Shown here: positions 32,446-42,698 of the stretch, in pieces
Position numbering within the stretch: the stretch's first letter is position 1
How the letters are laid out: each line of letters begins with the position of its first letter
Assembly: GCA_905221605.1 (NCBI GenBank)
Contig: CAJNDS010002079.1
Location: 1,700,001-1,762,000 of the forward strand
DNA length: 62,000 nt
Direction: 5' to 3'
Source: Symbiodinium natans
Taxonomy: Eukaryota > Sar > Dinophyceae > Suessiales > Symbiodiniaceae
Notes under the pieces: model-generated
What the model saw: the letters and a program-made list of their open reading frames with translations, nothing else
What the model was told of the DNA's origin: nothing
The model's database searches: none
Translations under genes and position numbers: made by a program

Positions 32446-35400
32446 ATGACAGTTGCAGGCCTCAGATTCCGAAACAAAGCGTATTCTTCAACGCCCAGTG
32501 TCACAAAGAATGGAGTGTTCATTTTCGACGGAAACCCTGCTGACTACCATGAATGGGAGTTCAGAACCGAGCTACGCATTGCGGCGCATGAGCAGCAGGA
32601 GAAGCGCCGAAAGAAGAAGGAGAAGAGAGAGAAGAAAGACACTTCGTTTTCGTCAGGCGGTCCTGAGCAAGGAAGAGAGGAGAGAACACCTCAGGCGGAA
32701 GCGAGTGCTCCAGCCGAAGGTGGTGTAGCCGGGAGACCGGCAGCTGCGTCAGGGAGACCCACCATTCCTGTCCCTGACTCGCCAGCGGCCAGTGTGGTTG
32801 CGCACGAGAGCAGCTCAGACGGGGATGATGGGGCTGTGGACACTGTTCTTCGCGTCATGGAGGGTCTCAGAGGAGACGCCTTCCAAAAGGCTAAGGACAT
32901 TGGAATCGCGACCCTGTCAGGACCCGGTGGGCTAAGGACCCTGATCTCCGAGATCAAGGCAATGGTCTTCCCGCTAGGAACTTTGGAGGCCCAGGCCTTG
33001 TTTCGCAGTGGGCAAGCCATTCGAGGTCCTTTGAGTCGTCAGGACGGGGAATCAGTTGTTTCCTATATAGGAAGGAGACGCAGATGGTGGACCTTGATGA
33101 CGCAGCTCGATCCGAGGATATCTCTGTCGGATAGTTTGAGAGCAGAATTGTTGCTCGAGTTGAGCGGGTTGTCACGTGATCAGCAGTTGATGGTGAAGGC
33201 TTGTTCAGGCGGTGCCCATGATTTTGAGACATACGCAAAGATCATGACCGAGCATCATGGGTTGATTCACTTGCGGGGGAACAAACTACTTGATTCAACA
33301 CCCCTTCGAAGCCCTGGTTTCGATAGAGATACCCGCAGATGGCAGTCGAAGGGATCAGGCAAGTTTGGGAGCCGTTCACCAGGGTCAGTGACAACCGCTT
33401 ATGTGAGTGATGTCATTGATTCAGCCTATGTATCGCAAGAACATAGGGCAGATGATCATTATGCTGATGAATGGTACCAAGATGAGGCACAGGAAGATGC
33501 CGAAGATGTGGGGTGGAACGCTTGGACTGATCAGCCAGGTGGTTCACCAGGATATGCTCCTTCCGAGGAGGACGTGATCGTTTCCGACAGCGAGGTTGCC
33601 GTCGCCTTGAATGCGATGGAGGACTGCGACTACGAGAGCTTTCCCGAGGCCACGGGCGAAGCGATTCAGTTGCAGTGTGCGGCTCATGTTGCATTGGGCA
33701 AGGCAGGTAAGGGTAAAGGATCATCCGGTGGCAAGGGAAAAGGATTTCCGGTAGTGCGCAGTCGCTTGCAATTGTCAGTTGAAGAGAGGAAAGAGAAGCT
33801 CAGGGAACTCAAGGCTAAGAGCCGTTGCCTGCGATGTGGGCAAACAGGACATTGGAGCGGGGATCCTCAATGCCCCAAAGGTCGATCTTCACAGTCCGGT
33901 TCGGATGGCAAGGGCAAGTCCAAGGGAGATTCCAAGGGATCGAAGTCGGGAACAAAGCAAGCTTTCATGGCAGTTCCAGTGACTAGTGAGAGCGAGGATG
34001 ACATGGAGTGTGTGTACATTGACAGTGGCCCCTCAGAAGGTAGCCCTAAAGCGTACATGGCCTATCGCAGGGAAGGCGCTCGAGCTTCAAGGACAGCCAG
34101 GAATGCCGCTCGAGACACGATGCCTCCCGGTGGGGACCGTGTCTTCACTGTTGGCCAGCATCGTGGGCTTAGTTTCGAGGAGGTTCTTCATCGCTACACT
34201 GCATATGTCATCTGGGGACGTTCCTTGAAATCGGCGGGATCTCGGGATTTGGCGGCATTTCTGAATTGGGTTCAGAATTACTACATCGTGAATGAGGAAA
34301 GCATGGAGGTAATGAGGCGAGACATCCCTCTAGATGAGGTGCCGCAAATGCCTGGAGCGCAAGCCCAGCAGAGTGTTGCGGTGCCAGCAGCATCCTCCCA
34401 TGTGACAGCCAAAAGCAAGCCCCCAAATCCCCCTTTGCCTGTGAGTTGTCAGACATGCACCAACTTTTCGTACGTGGGGACAAATGCCTACGTGACAGTG
34501 AAGACCTGCAGGGTGTGTGGAAAGGTGTTTAAGGAGAAGAAGACCTTCGAGAAGAAGGACCCCACATTGTGCAGGCATGCAAACACCAGTAGACTGGGCT
34601 CGAACAAGGCCATCATGAAGACTTTCTGTAAGGATTGTGGTCATGTGATAGATGAAATGCCCCAAGCAGAAGCCCGAATCAGGCGTCAGGCTGCGCAGGA
34701 ACTTGAGACTGCGACTTCGGCTTCGTTTGATCTCATCTCGAACATCTCTAGGAATGTGCTCGATGAGGCAAGCCTGGATGCAACGCAGACCATGACATTG
34801 TTGGATGAGTTCAGGTCCCAAGTTGAAGATTGTCTAGTGGCCCAGAATGTCGAGGGTATTGACGACCCAAGGATTTCCCCGAAGGACTTACATGAGATCC
34901 TCAATGATATCGTGGAAGCAGCAGTGGTATCTCAGGAATCTCCGTCATCCGTCAGAGCGTCGCCTGGCGAGATGTCGAGAGCTGCACCGCAACGGGCAGC
35001 TGGCTCCGGATCGCAAGACCGGAGAAGGACAGATGGGGAAAGCGCAGCGTACATGTCCATGAAGACCAACTCCCTATCCTCGGTGGTTCCGTTGACCCTT
35101 GCGGAAGTGGATATTTACGATCATGAGGATATTTGGGGTGTCTTGGATGATGGTGCGAATAGCTCAGTTTGCGGGGAGAGATGGTGTGACAACGCCCAGA
35201 TGAAACTGGCCAAACTGGGTTTCGAATTCCCCTGGTTGAGCCAAGAAGGCATTCAGTTCAGAGGACTTGGTGGGATGACTAAGACCTTGGGCGATCGACG
35301 TCTGTGCTTCTGCATTCAATGCGAGTATCAGGGTGAGAAGGAGGATGGTAAGGACCCGCTAGTCCCCGGTATCCTTGATTGCCACGTGACCTCTGGGAGC

Positions 35401-36348
35401 GAAACGCCCCTACTTCTATCCTTATTCGCGCAGAGCACCCTGGGTTTGTTGAAGGACATGAAGTCGTTCACCTGCTTGATACAGAGGAACAATGGAGAAC
35501 TGTGGAGGTTGCCCCTGTTCAGGGTTAAAGGGAGCAATTTGCTTGCAGTGAACCTCTCCTCCGGTATCCGCCTTCTGGATCGAATACCTCGTCCGCTTCG
35601 ACCTTACAGAGCGCCGTTGGAGAGGAAGATTCGTAAGGGTGAAGGGCACGAAGGTTTGACATCCAAGAACACAGATTCCCAGAAGCAGAACACAGATTCC
35701 CAGAAGCAGGACACAGATTCCCAGAAGCAGAACACAGATTCCCAGAAGCAGGACACAGATTCCCAGAAGCAGAACACAGATTCCCAGAAGCAGGACACAG
35801 ATTCCCAGAAGCAGGACACAGATCCCCAGAAGCATCCCGATGAGCGTAAGCAGCATCCTCAAAGGATTAAGGACAAAGGCGCACACACCTCAGTCACAGA
35901 TTCGGGTGGAAACCACCAGGGTAACATTCAGGCCAACGTGGCAAGCAGTGATCCTCGGTCTAGCAAGCAGATGCCGAGTGTCCACATTGTCTCTACGGGG
36001 ACTCGATGGCGCCGCGAGGCCTCATCTTATATCTACAGCCCTGGGCAGGAGTCTGCGAAGGCATTGGCCGAGGCCCTGCACGGGCCCTTGACTGGGAGCA
36101 CTGCGATCTTGATCTGCAATTGTCTGGATTTTTCTAACCCCGAGATTCAGTCGGGTTCGTTGTCCTGGCTGAAGGGGCATATTGGCTCGCACCCTGGAAA
36201 CCTGACCAATCAATGGGAGAATCCTGAGTTCAGAGACATGATCTTCTACGTGCACCAGGCTGTTCGCGAGGCACCCGCGTCTTTGGAGCGATTATCTGCA
36301 TTTGCATTTGCACCCAGGGCCGACACAGGTCTGTGGCGAGCAGCGTAA
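32446..36348 (+). CDS. Copia gag-like polyprotein with zinc knuckle and protease-like motif, 1,300 aa
   Basis: I chose the ATG at 32,446; the frame is also open to a TTG two codons earlier. The N-terminal part has NPADYHEWEFRTELRI, like the start of copia gag. A zinc knuckle lies at C461-C464-H469-C476, spaced CX2CX4HX6C instead of the usual CX4 at the end. A second cysteine-rich part (residues about 667-732) has four CxxC-type pairs, possibly a zinc ribbon. Residues 901-905 read DDGAN in LDDGANSSV, the likely aspartic protease motif (usually D[ST]GA). Residues about 1,075-1,130 hold eight TDSQKQ[ND] repeats. Stop at 36,346-36,348; pol follows in the -1 frame with 121 nt of overlap. The protein should form particles and bind the element RNA. 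Confidence 0.88.
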   Translation: MTVAGLRFRNKAYSSTPSVTKNGVFIFDGNPADYHEWEFRTELRIAAHEQQEKRRKKKEKREKKDTSFSSGGPEQGREERTPQAEASAPAEGGVAGRPAAASGRPTIPVPDSPAASVVAHESSSDGDDGAVDTVLRVMEGLRGDAFQKAKDIGIATLSGPGGLRTLISEIKAMVFPLGTLEAQALFRSGQAIRGPLSRQDGESVVSYIGRRRRWWTLMTQLDPRISLSDSLRAELLLELSGLSRDQQLMVKACSGGAHDFETYAKIMTEHHGLIHLRGNKLLDSTPLRSPGFDRDTRRWQSKGSGKFGSRSPGSVTTAYVSDVIDSAYVSQEHRADDHYADEWYQDEAQEDAEDVGWNAWTDQPGGSPGYAPSEEDVIVSDSEVAVALNAMEDCDYESFPEATGEAIQLQCAAHVALGKAGKGKGSSGGKGKGFPVVRSRLQLSVEERKEKLRELKAKSRCLRCGQTGHWSGDPQCPKGRSSQSGSDGKGKSKGDSKGSKSGTKQAFMAVPVTSESEDDMECVYIDSGPSEGSPKAYMAYRREGARASRTARNAARDTMPPGGDRVFTVGQHRGLSFEEVLHRYTAYVIWGRSLKSAGSRDLAAFLNWVQNYYIVNEESMEVMRRDIPLDEVPQMPGAQAQQSVAVPAASSHVTAKSKPPNPPLPVSCQTCTNFSYVGTNAYVTVKTCRVCGKVFKEKKTFEKKDPTLCRHANTSRLGSNKAIMKTFCKDCGHVIDEMPQAEARIRRQAAQELETATSASFDLISNISRNVLDEASLDATQTMTLLDEFRSQVEDCLVAQNVEGIDDPRISPKDLHEILNDIVEAAVVSQESPSSVRASPGEMSRAAPQRAAGSGSQDRRRTDGESAAYMSMKTNSLSSVVPLTLAEVDIYDHEDIWGVLDDGANSSVCGERWCDNAQMKLAKLGFEFPWLSQEGIQFRGLGGMTKTLGDRRLCFCIQCEYQGEKEDGKDPLVPGILDCHVTSGSETPLLLSLFAQSTLGLLKDMKSFTCLIQRNNGELWRLPLFRVKGSNLLAVNLSSGIRLLDRIPRPLRPYRAPLERKIRKGEGHEGLTSKNTDSQKQNTDSQKQDTDSQKQNTDSQKQDTDSQKQNTDSQKQDTDSQKQDTDPQKHPDERKQHPQRIKDKGAHTSVTDSGGNHQGNIQANVASSDPRSSKQMPSVHIVSTGTRWRREASSYIYSPGQESAKALAEALHGPLTGSTAILICNCLDFSNPEIQSGSLSWLKGHIGSHPGNLTNQWENPEFRDMIFYVHQAVREAPASLERLSAFAFAPRADTGLWRAA
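35668..35835 (+). repeat. 21-bp coding minisatellite in gag (eight copies)
   Basis: The units AACACAGATTCCCAGAAGCAG and GACACAGATTCC... alternate and keep the frame, encoding [ND]TDSQKQ. The alternating pattern suggests expansion by a 42-bp unit. Confidence 0.93.
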
Positions 36349-39300
36349 CTTTGGCACAGGCGCTCTCTGGAAAGTTCCGCACAACGATCAGCCACGACGG
36401 AATGTGCAACGGCTCTTGGGACAGTATGGCGGGCAGATGCCGCGGATCCTGCGGGACATGCGACCACAGCGCGCACGAAGCTCAGCTGGCGGTAGTTGAG
36501 CACATGGAGAGAGTAGAGGAGTACCTCTCCTGGAAGGGTCGCATCGACGCTCCGTCTTGCATCCGCCATTTTGAGATCGCCGCGCGACCGTCGCTTGGAG
36601 CCGGCCCGAAGAGCAAGCCGATGCCTAGGCCAGGAGCGGGACGCCCTAGGCCATCTGCGAGTTCTGCCGCTGGGACGGTCGATTTGACCGAGGCCGAGGA
36701 GGAGCCCAGTTCCAGCCGCAGGCCAGCGCGCAGATTTTCTTTGGAGACCCGTGATGAGCGTGGCGTATCTGTTTTGGAGGCCCAGAATAAGGCGCTGATG
36801 CAACGAGTCGAGTCTCTGGGTCGCGAGGTTGGCACTCTGAGGAACGAGCTGCGCCGTCGCTCGAGGTCGAGGAGGCGATCGCGGAGCAGGAGACGCTCTA
36901 GGTCCAGAGGCCGGGACAGGCGGACCAGATCGAGATCCCCGATTGCACGGGCAGAGGAGCGGGCGCCCTCTAGGCATACTTTTGCGATTAGGACGATGCC
37001 AACGCGCGGCGCGTCGGGCAATGCTGCGATTGCTACAGGGGGCCGAGTTCTTGACACCGATTCCTGGCACGAGATCCCGTATGAGGACCTTCTTTTGGAT
37101 AAGCGCCCCGAACCAGGCTGTGATTGGCGCGCTATTACGCCGTACGACTGTTGGCCTCCGGGCATGTTGGATCAGCTGCGTCGTTTGGCCACTGAGAATA
37201 TGCAACCTTGCGGGGGCAGGCACTTGAAGAGAGCCAAAGCTGCAACCTGGATAGGACCAGGAGTTGGCAACGACTTTAGGGAGAACGCTCGTGTCGGCTT
37301 TAAACTGATTGCATATGACGAGGTGGGGCAGCGGCCAAGCAAGTCTGCGCTGGATCCAAGGTTTCCCGCTGGATGGTGGGAGGCCGGCTGGGCCTATCTT
37401 CCTCGGACGGGATGGCGATGGATCGGCTATGCGCACGCTGGATCTACTCGTTTGACAACTGGCATTGCTGGAGATGCAGAGTTTGTTCTCGTCGCACAGT
37501 TCCCATATGAGGCTGAAAAGAGAGCGTATGTGACGACAAGGATCATGACAAGGGAGCAGATGGGTGTGTTCAATAGGGAGTTGAGGACATTGGAAGAGAT
37601 GGATACATTCACTGCAATGGTAGCTGGAGTGCAAACCCAGCGGGAAGACTCAACCTCGTTGATCAAAGCCCCGAAGTGCACCTTCTTGATCCATGACAAT
37701 GCCCCAGTAGATCTCCCCGGCATATCTGAACACTCAGCGAAGGACTTCAAGTGGAATCGGTTCACCCACGAGGTGAACGAGTTCAGGCCGGGCCTGGTTT
37801 TGTACAAATCAGGGGATCCCAACTCGAATCTGTGCATCAACCTGTTTTGTGAAGCCGATGCTTCCGATATCAATGTATGTGTGCTTGCACCGTTGGGCAA
37901 GCTGAGTGCAGATGACATTGGGGCTGAGGTGGTTGAAACGGCCGGTGATGCATGCATTGCTTGTGTTGGACCGTTGGCCAGCCGCATTGTTGAGAGCTTG
38001 AGCTCATGGTGTGAAGGAACAGGATACACCCCGAAGGCCTTCTGTGACATGAATGGAAGCAGCTTCTTCAACGCGATAATGTCCATCGGTGAGGAGGCTT
38101 ACCTTGATGCGATGAGCACAGCTTATGTAGCAGGGGCAGGGGTAGATACGGATGCTGAGGGTTTGGGAGCTTCGGATGAAGAGCTAGGAGGAGATGGCGA
38201 TGTAGCGCCCCACGATCCCGAACAGCAGCACCCAGATCCTGAAAACCAGGAGCCAGAGCTAAGCCCTGCAGATCGCGAACGAGTGTGGTTGGAATCCTTG
38301 CCACTCCCAGGCACTCCGCAAACAGAGGCCAAGCGAAGGGAGGCCTGGAGGCGTTTGCCCCAGCGCGTTCGCGTGGCACTTCGTCGCTTGCATAGGTCCT
38401 TCAACCACCCCACTCCTAGGACGTTGCAGGCCATCCTGAGAGCAGGAGGAGCAGCCAAGGAGTTCATCGAAGCGGCCAAGCTCATCAAGTGCGAAAGCTG
38501 TGAGCGCACGAGCCCCAAGCCCAGGTCACACCCTGTGGGGGTTGGCCACGGGAACTACGTGTTCGGGGACACGGTAGGAGTGGATGTCCTAGAGACGACA
38601 GACTCAAACCGTCGCCGATACCAGTGTTTCAACGTGGTAGACCTAGCAACGGGCTTCCAACAGATCGAGTTGCTGAGGGAAGTCACCAAGGACAGTCAAG
38701 GACCTCCTCCGTCAGAGATGTGTCTTGAAGCGTTCCAGAGGTGGATTACTTGGGCGGGCCTCCCGCGGACCGTGATGCTGGACAGAGGTACTCATAACAG
38801 AGGAGCCTTTGTGAGCTATCTCACGGAGAAGGGGGTGGACATCAGGTTCGCCGCAACCGAGTCGCCCCACATGCTCGGTAAAACCGAGAGGCACGGAGGG
38901 CTCGCGAAGGCGGTCATCCGAAAGACCGTGGCAGGCGTGAGCACCGTTGGGCCTGAGGCGATGAGGAGTGTGATCCAGGAAGTCGTCGCCGTCAAGAACA
39001 TGTCCATGAACGTGTCGGGTTTTTCGCCTAGTCAGTGGGTGTTAGGTCGCAACCCGAGGGAACCCGGCACGCTCACCGACGAGGACACCTGGAACGACAT
39101 CGGCGCCATGGAGGGCAAGTTCAGCGGTGCCGAGGCCTTTGCTCTAAGACAGAAAAGCCGCATCGAAGCAAAGAAAGCAATGGTGAAACTGGACACCAGC
39201 CGTAGGATCCAGAAAGCGCTAACAAAGAATGCGGTACCGATCAAGGAAGAGTACAACACCGGTGACTATGTCGTGTATCGGAGAGACGCCCAAGCGGGCG

Positions 39301-42300
39301 GCACGAAATGGAGCACGACATCCAGGGTAATCGGTAGAGAAAGCGCAGAAGCGATATGGGTGGTGAACGGAGGGGTCCCAGTCCTTTGCTCGACTCACTC
39401 GCTGAGGCCGGCATCTGAGGAGGAAGTGCTGGCGCATTGCCTTCTTAACGGGATACCTGTTCTACCTGAGACGCTTACAGAGGGTCCTAAGAAGAGAAAG
39501 AAGGGATACGTAGATGCGAGAGAAGAAGAAGAAAAGCCGGAAAGGAAATCGAGCAAGCCGAGCGCATCAGCTAGGAAGAGAAAGCAGGAAGAAATCGAAC
39601 CTCCTGAAGCCCCAAGCTCGAGCTCAAGTTCAAGCAGCTCACCTGATGAGGAGGACCAGCGCCCGAGCAGAGATGTACAGGCCAGTCAGGTGGTCGTGGA
39701 TGTGCTCCAGGAAAATGAGGCGGACGTCGTGCAAGGCACGATGAACATCATCGACTCGGAGCAGGACGCCATGGACGCATTGGAGGCAGGTGATTTTCGC
39801 CCAGCAACGTGTTTAAGGCTCCTAAATGAGGCACCCTTAGTGAGAAAAGGAAAACGTGGAGCTGTGAGAGATGGACGCGCCTACAGCTTCGGAGTGTATG
39901 CACATGGCGGGTTCACGGGGGTCACCGAGTCGACGAAACGACATCCGAACTTGGTCAGTTACCTGAATGGCTACATGAAGGCGAAGGGTGCATCAGGCAT
40001 GTGGTCATCGCTCCAGATTGGTAGGGACCTAAAGGCTTTGCCCCACAAGGACTCAAACAACCTGAAAGGCAGCGTGAACCAGATCACGACATTGGGAAAT
40101 CACGCAGGTGGCCAATTGTGGCTGCAAAATCAGGACGGAGATGTGATGATGAATGGAGTTCCAGGCCGTGTCTTGGAGTGCCATAACAGGATAGCGTCTT
40201 TCGATCCCAATGAAGTCCACGCTACCTTGCCTTTCGATGGAGAACGATGGTCAATCAGCGCATTCACAAGTAGGGGAATCATGAATCTTGGGGATCGGGA
40301 GCGGGACATGCTGAGAGAGTTGGGTTTCGGCATCGAAAATGACTGCGTTCCCGTGTCGTGTCTAGGAAGTGTTGAGGAACCACCCAATGACGTGAAAAAG
40401 GAAGAGACCTCGAGAGAATCGCCCGAACGTATGGCAGATCTGATGGGTGTATGCGGAGACGAGGACCACTGGAAGGTCGGTCGGAATGTGTGCTTCAGAG
40501 TACATGTGAAGCCCCGTCGCTTGATGTTTGACCCCAAGGAAAATGATTTCCCAGGTGACCTCGGCAAGATTGGCTACTCTAGGGAAACCCATAGGTACTT
40601 CGAGGACGGCACGAACGATGTCGTGCATGACGAGTGGGGAATGATCCAAGAAGCAAATGGAGCAACGAACTTGGCGTGGACCGGTTTCAGCTTGTTTCGT
40701 GTCCGGAGCGAAAGCCCGGTTGATCTATCGAGTTTGCCCGAGGTGAAGATGGATGATCCGGAGTTCCGAGCCTTCATGGCGGAAAGGTTTGGTATGGAGG
40801 TGGAAGCTCAAGCGGGCAAGAAACCCCGGAAGATAAACGTGTTCAAGTGTGAAGACCACGTCAAGGAGGGGATCAAAGGTTCGCGCCGAGATGAGTGGAA
40901 CAAATATCAAAAGTATAACGCCGCGATACCCATCCGAGGAGAGATGTTGCGACAACTCCTCGATGAGGGTCACAAACCCATACCGTCACAATGGATTGAT
41001 GTTGACAAACACGAACATCAAAAGGGGAGTGCAGATTATTCCCCGAAATATCGCAGTCGCCTAGTGGCATGCGGTCATCTTGAGGCAGTAGGAAGGGACG
41101 AGCTGCGGTGCGACAGCCCGACAGCAGATTCCGAAGTGCACTGTCTCATCGCGAGCTATGCAGCATCGCGGTGCCTCAAGTTGTATTGTGGCGACATTTC
41201 GAGTGCATACTTTCAATCCTCGCCTTTGGAGCGCGTGCTGTTGATGAGGCAGCCAACAGGTGGACTACCCGATGTGCCCGAGGATGCCATGCTTCTATGC
41301 AGGCTCCCGATCTACGGGACCATTGACGCGGGGCGCGGGTTCTACAACAGATTGAGCTCGGAAGCGAAGACGGAAGGATTGACAGTGAGCAAGATCGCTC
41401 CGGGTCTCTACTACCTGTTGGGCACTGATAACTTGCCGGCCATCATCCTCGCAACGCACGTGGACGATCTACTATGGTGCGCAACGCCCGAAGGAAGCGA
41501 CACCATGGAACGAATCCTGGCGAAGTTTGACGTAGGAAAGATAGAGCACTCAGATTTCAGGTTTTGCGGTCGAAGATTCCGGCAAGGTGAAGACTACAGT
41601 GTGCGTATAGATGCAGAGGACAACACGAGACAGATCAGGAAGATTGTGATCCCGGCAGGGCGCAAGGCAAGTGATCACGCGACCGAGGCAGAAGTGACAA
41701 GCCTCAGGAGCGTGGTAGGATCCTTAGCTTGGGTAGCGCGTTTTGCCAGACCAGACCTTTGCTACAAGGTGAACTGTTTGCAACGGGCCTGCTCAACCGC
41801 GACAGTGGCTGATCTCAAAGAGGCCAACCGCGTTGTGGAATTGGCGCAAGCAGATCAAGGAAGATCGTTGTACTACCCAGCCGGAGCGTTGAATTGGAGT
41901 GATCTCTGCATTGTAACGTTCTCAGACGCTTCATTCGCACAGGAACCAGGTTTCCGAAGTCAACAGGGCAGGCTGCACTACTTGACGGCAGAGAGTGCGT
42001 CCGACGGCAATGACCACGTCGCTCATGTCTTGAGTTTCGGATCGACAACGATCAAGCGGGTGTGTCGCAGTACTTTGGCATCGGAGACTTTTGCCATGCA
42101 GACGGCAGTGGAGAACGGTGACCGTTTGAGAGCAATCATCTGTGAGTTACGCGGACAGTTGCCAAGCCTGAAGGGATGGCTAGAAGAGACTCAGAGGCAG
42201 ATGAAGCACTTATGGGTCACGGATTGTCGAAGTTTGAGCGACCACCTCAACAGCCAGCAAGTGAACAAGGTGTCGGACAAGCGACTCATGATCGAACTTA

Positions 42301-42533
42301 CTGCAATGAGGCAACAACTTTGGGATGGTGAGACAGCGACATGGCAGTTGTACAGTCCACATGGAGACAGGCTTCGCTGGACGGATACTGCAACCCAGAT
42401 CGCCGATGCTCTCACCAAGTCGATGAAACCGCATCAGCTATTTCGCTTGATGGAAGAAGCGAGTGTGCAGCTATCAGATCCCGATCGCAAGCTCACCAAG
42501 AGTGAAATCCAGAAGATGACTACAAATGAGTGA
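36228..42533 (+). CDS. Copia pol: integrase, 2OG-Fe(II) oxygenase-like domain, reverse transcriptase, RNase H
   Basis: The frame is open from 36,228 and the first ATG is at 36,402. The N-terminal part has an Arg/Ser stretch (about 36,850-36,950) and an unrecognised globular region (37,050-38,100). Integrase: the HxxxxH/CxxC zinc part near 38,390-38,510, then TVGVDVLE, VMLDRGTHNRG and HMLGKTERHGG supply the D-D-E triad. Next a Ser/Lys-rich linker, then an oxygenase-like domain (39,780-40,290). Reverse transcriptase: CGDISSAYFQ near 41,190 and ATHVDDLLW with HVDD at 41,457-41,468 in place of YVDD. RNase H: FSDASFAQE, LASETFAM, VTDCRSLSD, WTDTATQIADALTK. Made probably by frameshift or internal start. 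Confidence 0.9.
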   Translation, partial: VQRHDLLRAPGCSRGTRVFGAIICICICTQGRHRSVASSVTLAQALSGKFRTTISHDGMCNGSWDSMAGRCRGSCGTCDHSAHEAQLAVVEHMERVEEYLSWKGRIDAPSCIRHFEIAARPSLGAGPKSKPMPRPGAGRPRPSASSAAGTVDLTEAEEEPSSSRRPARRFSLETRDERGVSVLEAQNKALMQRVESLGREVGTLRNELRRRSRSRRRSRSRRRSRSRGRDRRTRSRSPIARAEERAPSRHTFAIRTMPTRGASGNAAIATGGRVLDTDSWHEIPYEDLLLDKRPEPGCDWRAITPYDCWPPGMLDQLRRLATENMQPCGGRHLKRAKAATWIGPGVGNDFRENARVGFKLIAYDEVGQRPSKSALDPRFPAGWWEAGWAYLPRTGWRWIGYAHAGSTRLTTGIAGDAEFVLVAQFPYEAEKRAYVTTRIMTREQMGVFNRELRTLEEMDTFTAMVAGVQTQREDSTSLIKAPKCTFLIHDNAPVDLPGISEHSAKDFKWNRFTHEVNEFRPGLVLYKSGDPNSNLCINLFCEADASDINVCVLAPLGKLSADDIGAEVVETAGDACIACVGPLASRIVESLSSWCEGTGYTPKAFCDMNGSSFFNAIMSIGEEAYLDAMSTAYVAGAGVDTDAEGLGASDEELGGDGDVAPHDPEQQHPDPENQEPELSPADRERVWLESLPLPGTPQTEAKRREAWRRLPQRVRVALRRLHRSFNHPTPRTLQAILRAGGAAKEFIEAAKLIKCESCERTSPKPRSHPVGVGHGNYVFGDTVGVDVLETTDSNRRRYQCFNVVDLATGFQQIELLREVTKDSQGPPPSEMCLEAFQRWITWAGLPRTVMLDRGTHNRGAFVSYLTEKGVDIRFAATESPHMLGKTERHGGLAKAVIRKTVAGVSTVGPEAMRSVIQEVVAVKNMSMNVSGFSPSQWVLGRNPREPGTLTDEDTWNDIGAMEGKFSGAEAFALRQKSRIEAKKAMVKLDTSRRIQKALTKNAVPIKEEYNTGDYVVYRRDAQAGGTKWSTTSRVIGRESAEAIWVVNGGVPVLCSTHSLRPASEEEVLAHCLLNGIPVLPETLTEGPKKRKKGYVDAREEEEKPERKSSKPSASARKRKQEEIEPPEAPSSSSSSSSSPDEEDQRPSRDVQASQVVVDVLQENEADVVQGTMNIIDSEQDAMDALEAGDFRPATCLRLLNEAPLVRKGKRGAVRDGRAYSFGVYAHGGFTGVTESTKRHPNLVSYLNGYMKAKGASGMWSSLQIGRDLKALPHKDSNNLKGSVNQITTLGNHAGGQLWLQNQDGDVMMNGVPGRVLECHNRIASFDPNEVHATLPFDGERWSISAFTSRGIMNLGDRERDMLRELGFGIENDCVPVSCLGSVEEPPNDVKKEETSRESPERMADLMGVCGDEDHWKVGRNVCFRVHVKPRRLMFDPKENDFPGDLGKIGYSRETHRYFEDGTNDVVHDEWGMIQEANGATNLAWTGFSLFRVRSESPVDLSSLPEVKMDDPEFRAFMAERFGMEVEAQAGKKPRKINVFKCEDHVKEGIKGSRRDEWNKYQKYNAAIPIRGEMLRQLLDEGHKPIPSQWIDVDKHEHQKGSADYSPKYRSRLVACGHLEAVGRDELRCDSPTADSEVHCLIASYAASRCLKLYCGDISSAYFQSSPLERVLLMRQPTGGLPDVPEDAMLLCRLPIYGTIDAGRGFYNRLSSEAKTEGLTVSKIAPGLYYLLGTDNLPAIILATHVDDLLWCATPEGSDTMERILAKFDVGKIEHSDFRFCGRRFRQGEDYSVRIDAEDNTRQIRKIVIPAGRKASDHATEAEVTSLRSVVGSLAWVARFARPDLCYKVNCLQRACSTATVADLKEANRVVELAQADQGRSLYYPAGALNWSDLCIVTFSDASFAQEPGFRSQQGRLHYLTAESASDGNDHVAHVLSFGSTTIKRVCRSTLASETFAMQTAVENGDRLRAIICELRGQLPSLKGWLEETQRQMKHLWVTDCRSLSDHLNSQQVNKVSDKRLMIELTAMRQQLWDGETATWQLYSPHGDRLRWTDTATQIADALTKSMKPHQLFRLMEEASVQLSDPDRKLTKSEIQKMTTNE
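39780..40290 (+). other. 2-oxoglutarate/Fe(II) oxygenase-like domain inside copia pol
   Basis: Lies between integrase and reverse transcriptase, where copia elements normally have only a linker. The iron-binding pattern is visible: PHKDSNN gives HxD (40,044-40,052), VHATLPF gives the distal His (40,218-40,220) 58 residues later, and ERWSIS gives R-x-S (Arg at 40,245) nine residues after that. The core strand GNHAGGQLWL between them also fits the double-stranded beta-helix fold. Substrate unknown; nucleic acid demethylation or protein hydroxylation are both possible. The assignment rests on motif spacing read by eye. Confidence 0.62.
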
Positions 42534-42683
42534 CGGGAACAAAGATGTACAGACATCACCGTCAGGAATAGTGAGCTAGTAGTTGCCAAGGAATCGCAGT
42601 CTGGTAGAGGCCTATCTGTATAGACACTGTATAGTCACACTCAGAATTCAACCAAAACCTCGAATGAGCCCCAGGCACGCATC

Positions 42684-42698
42684 AATAAGTAAGACGGG
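42684..42698 (+). promoter_or_regulatory. Possible polypurine tract before the right LTR
   Basis: AATAAGTAAGACGGG is purine-rich and ends exactly at the LTR border, where second-strand priming is expected. It is imperfect (two T and one C), so the call is weak. Confidence 0.4.

Noticed and set aside
36246-37634. 462-codon minus-strand frame
   Set aside because: It is antisense to the copia pol N-terminal region, whose plus frame continues for 2,000 codons with known domains.
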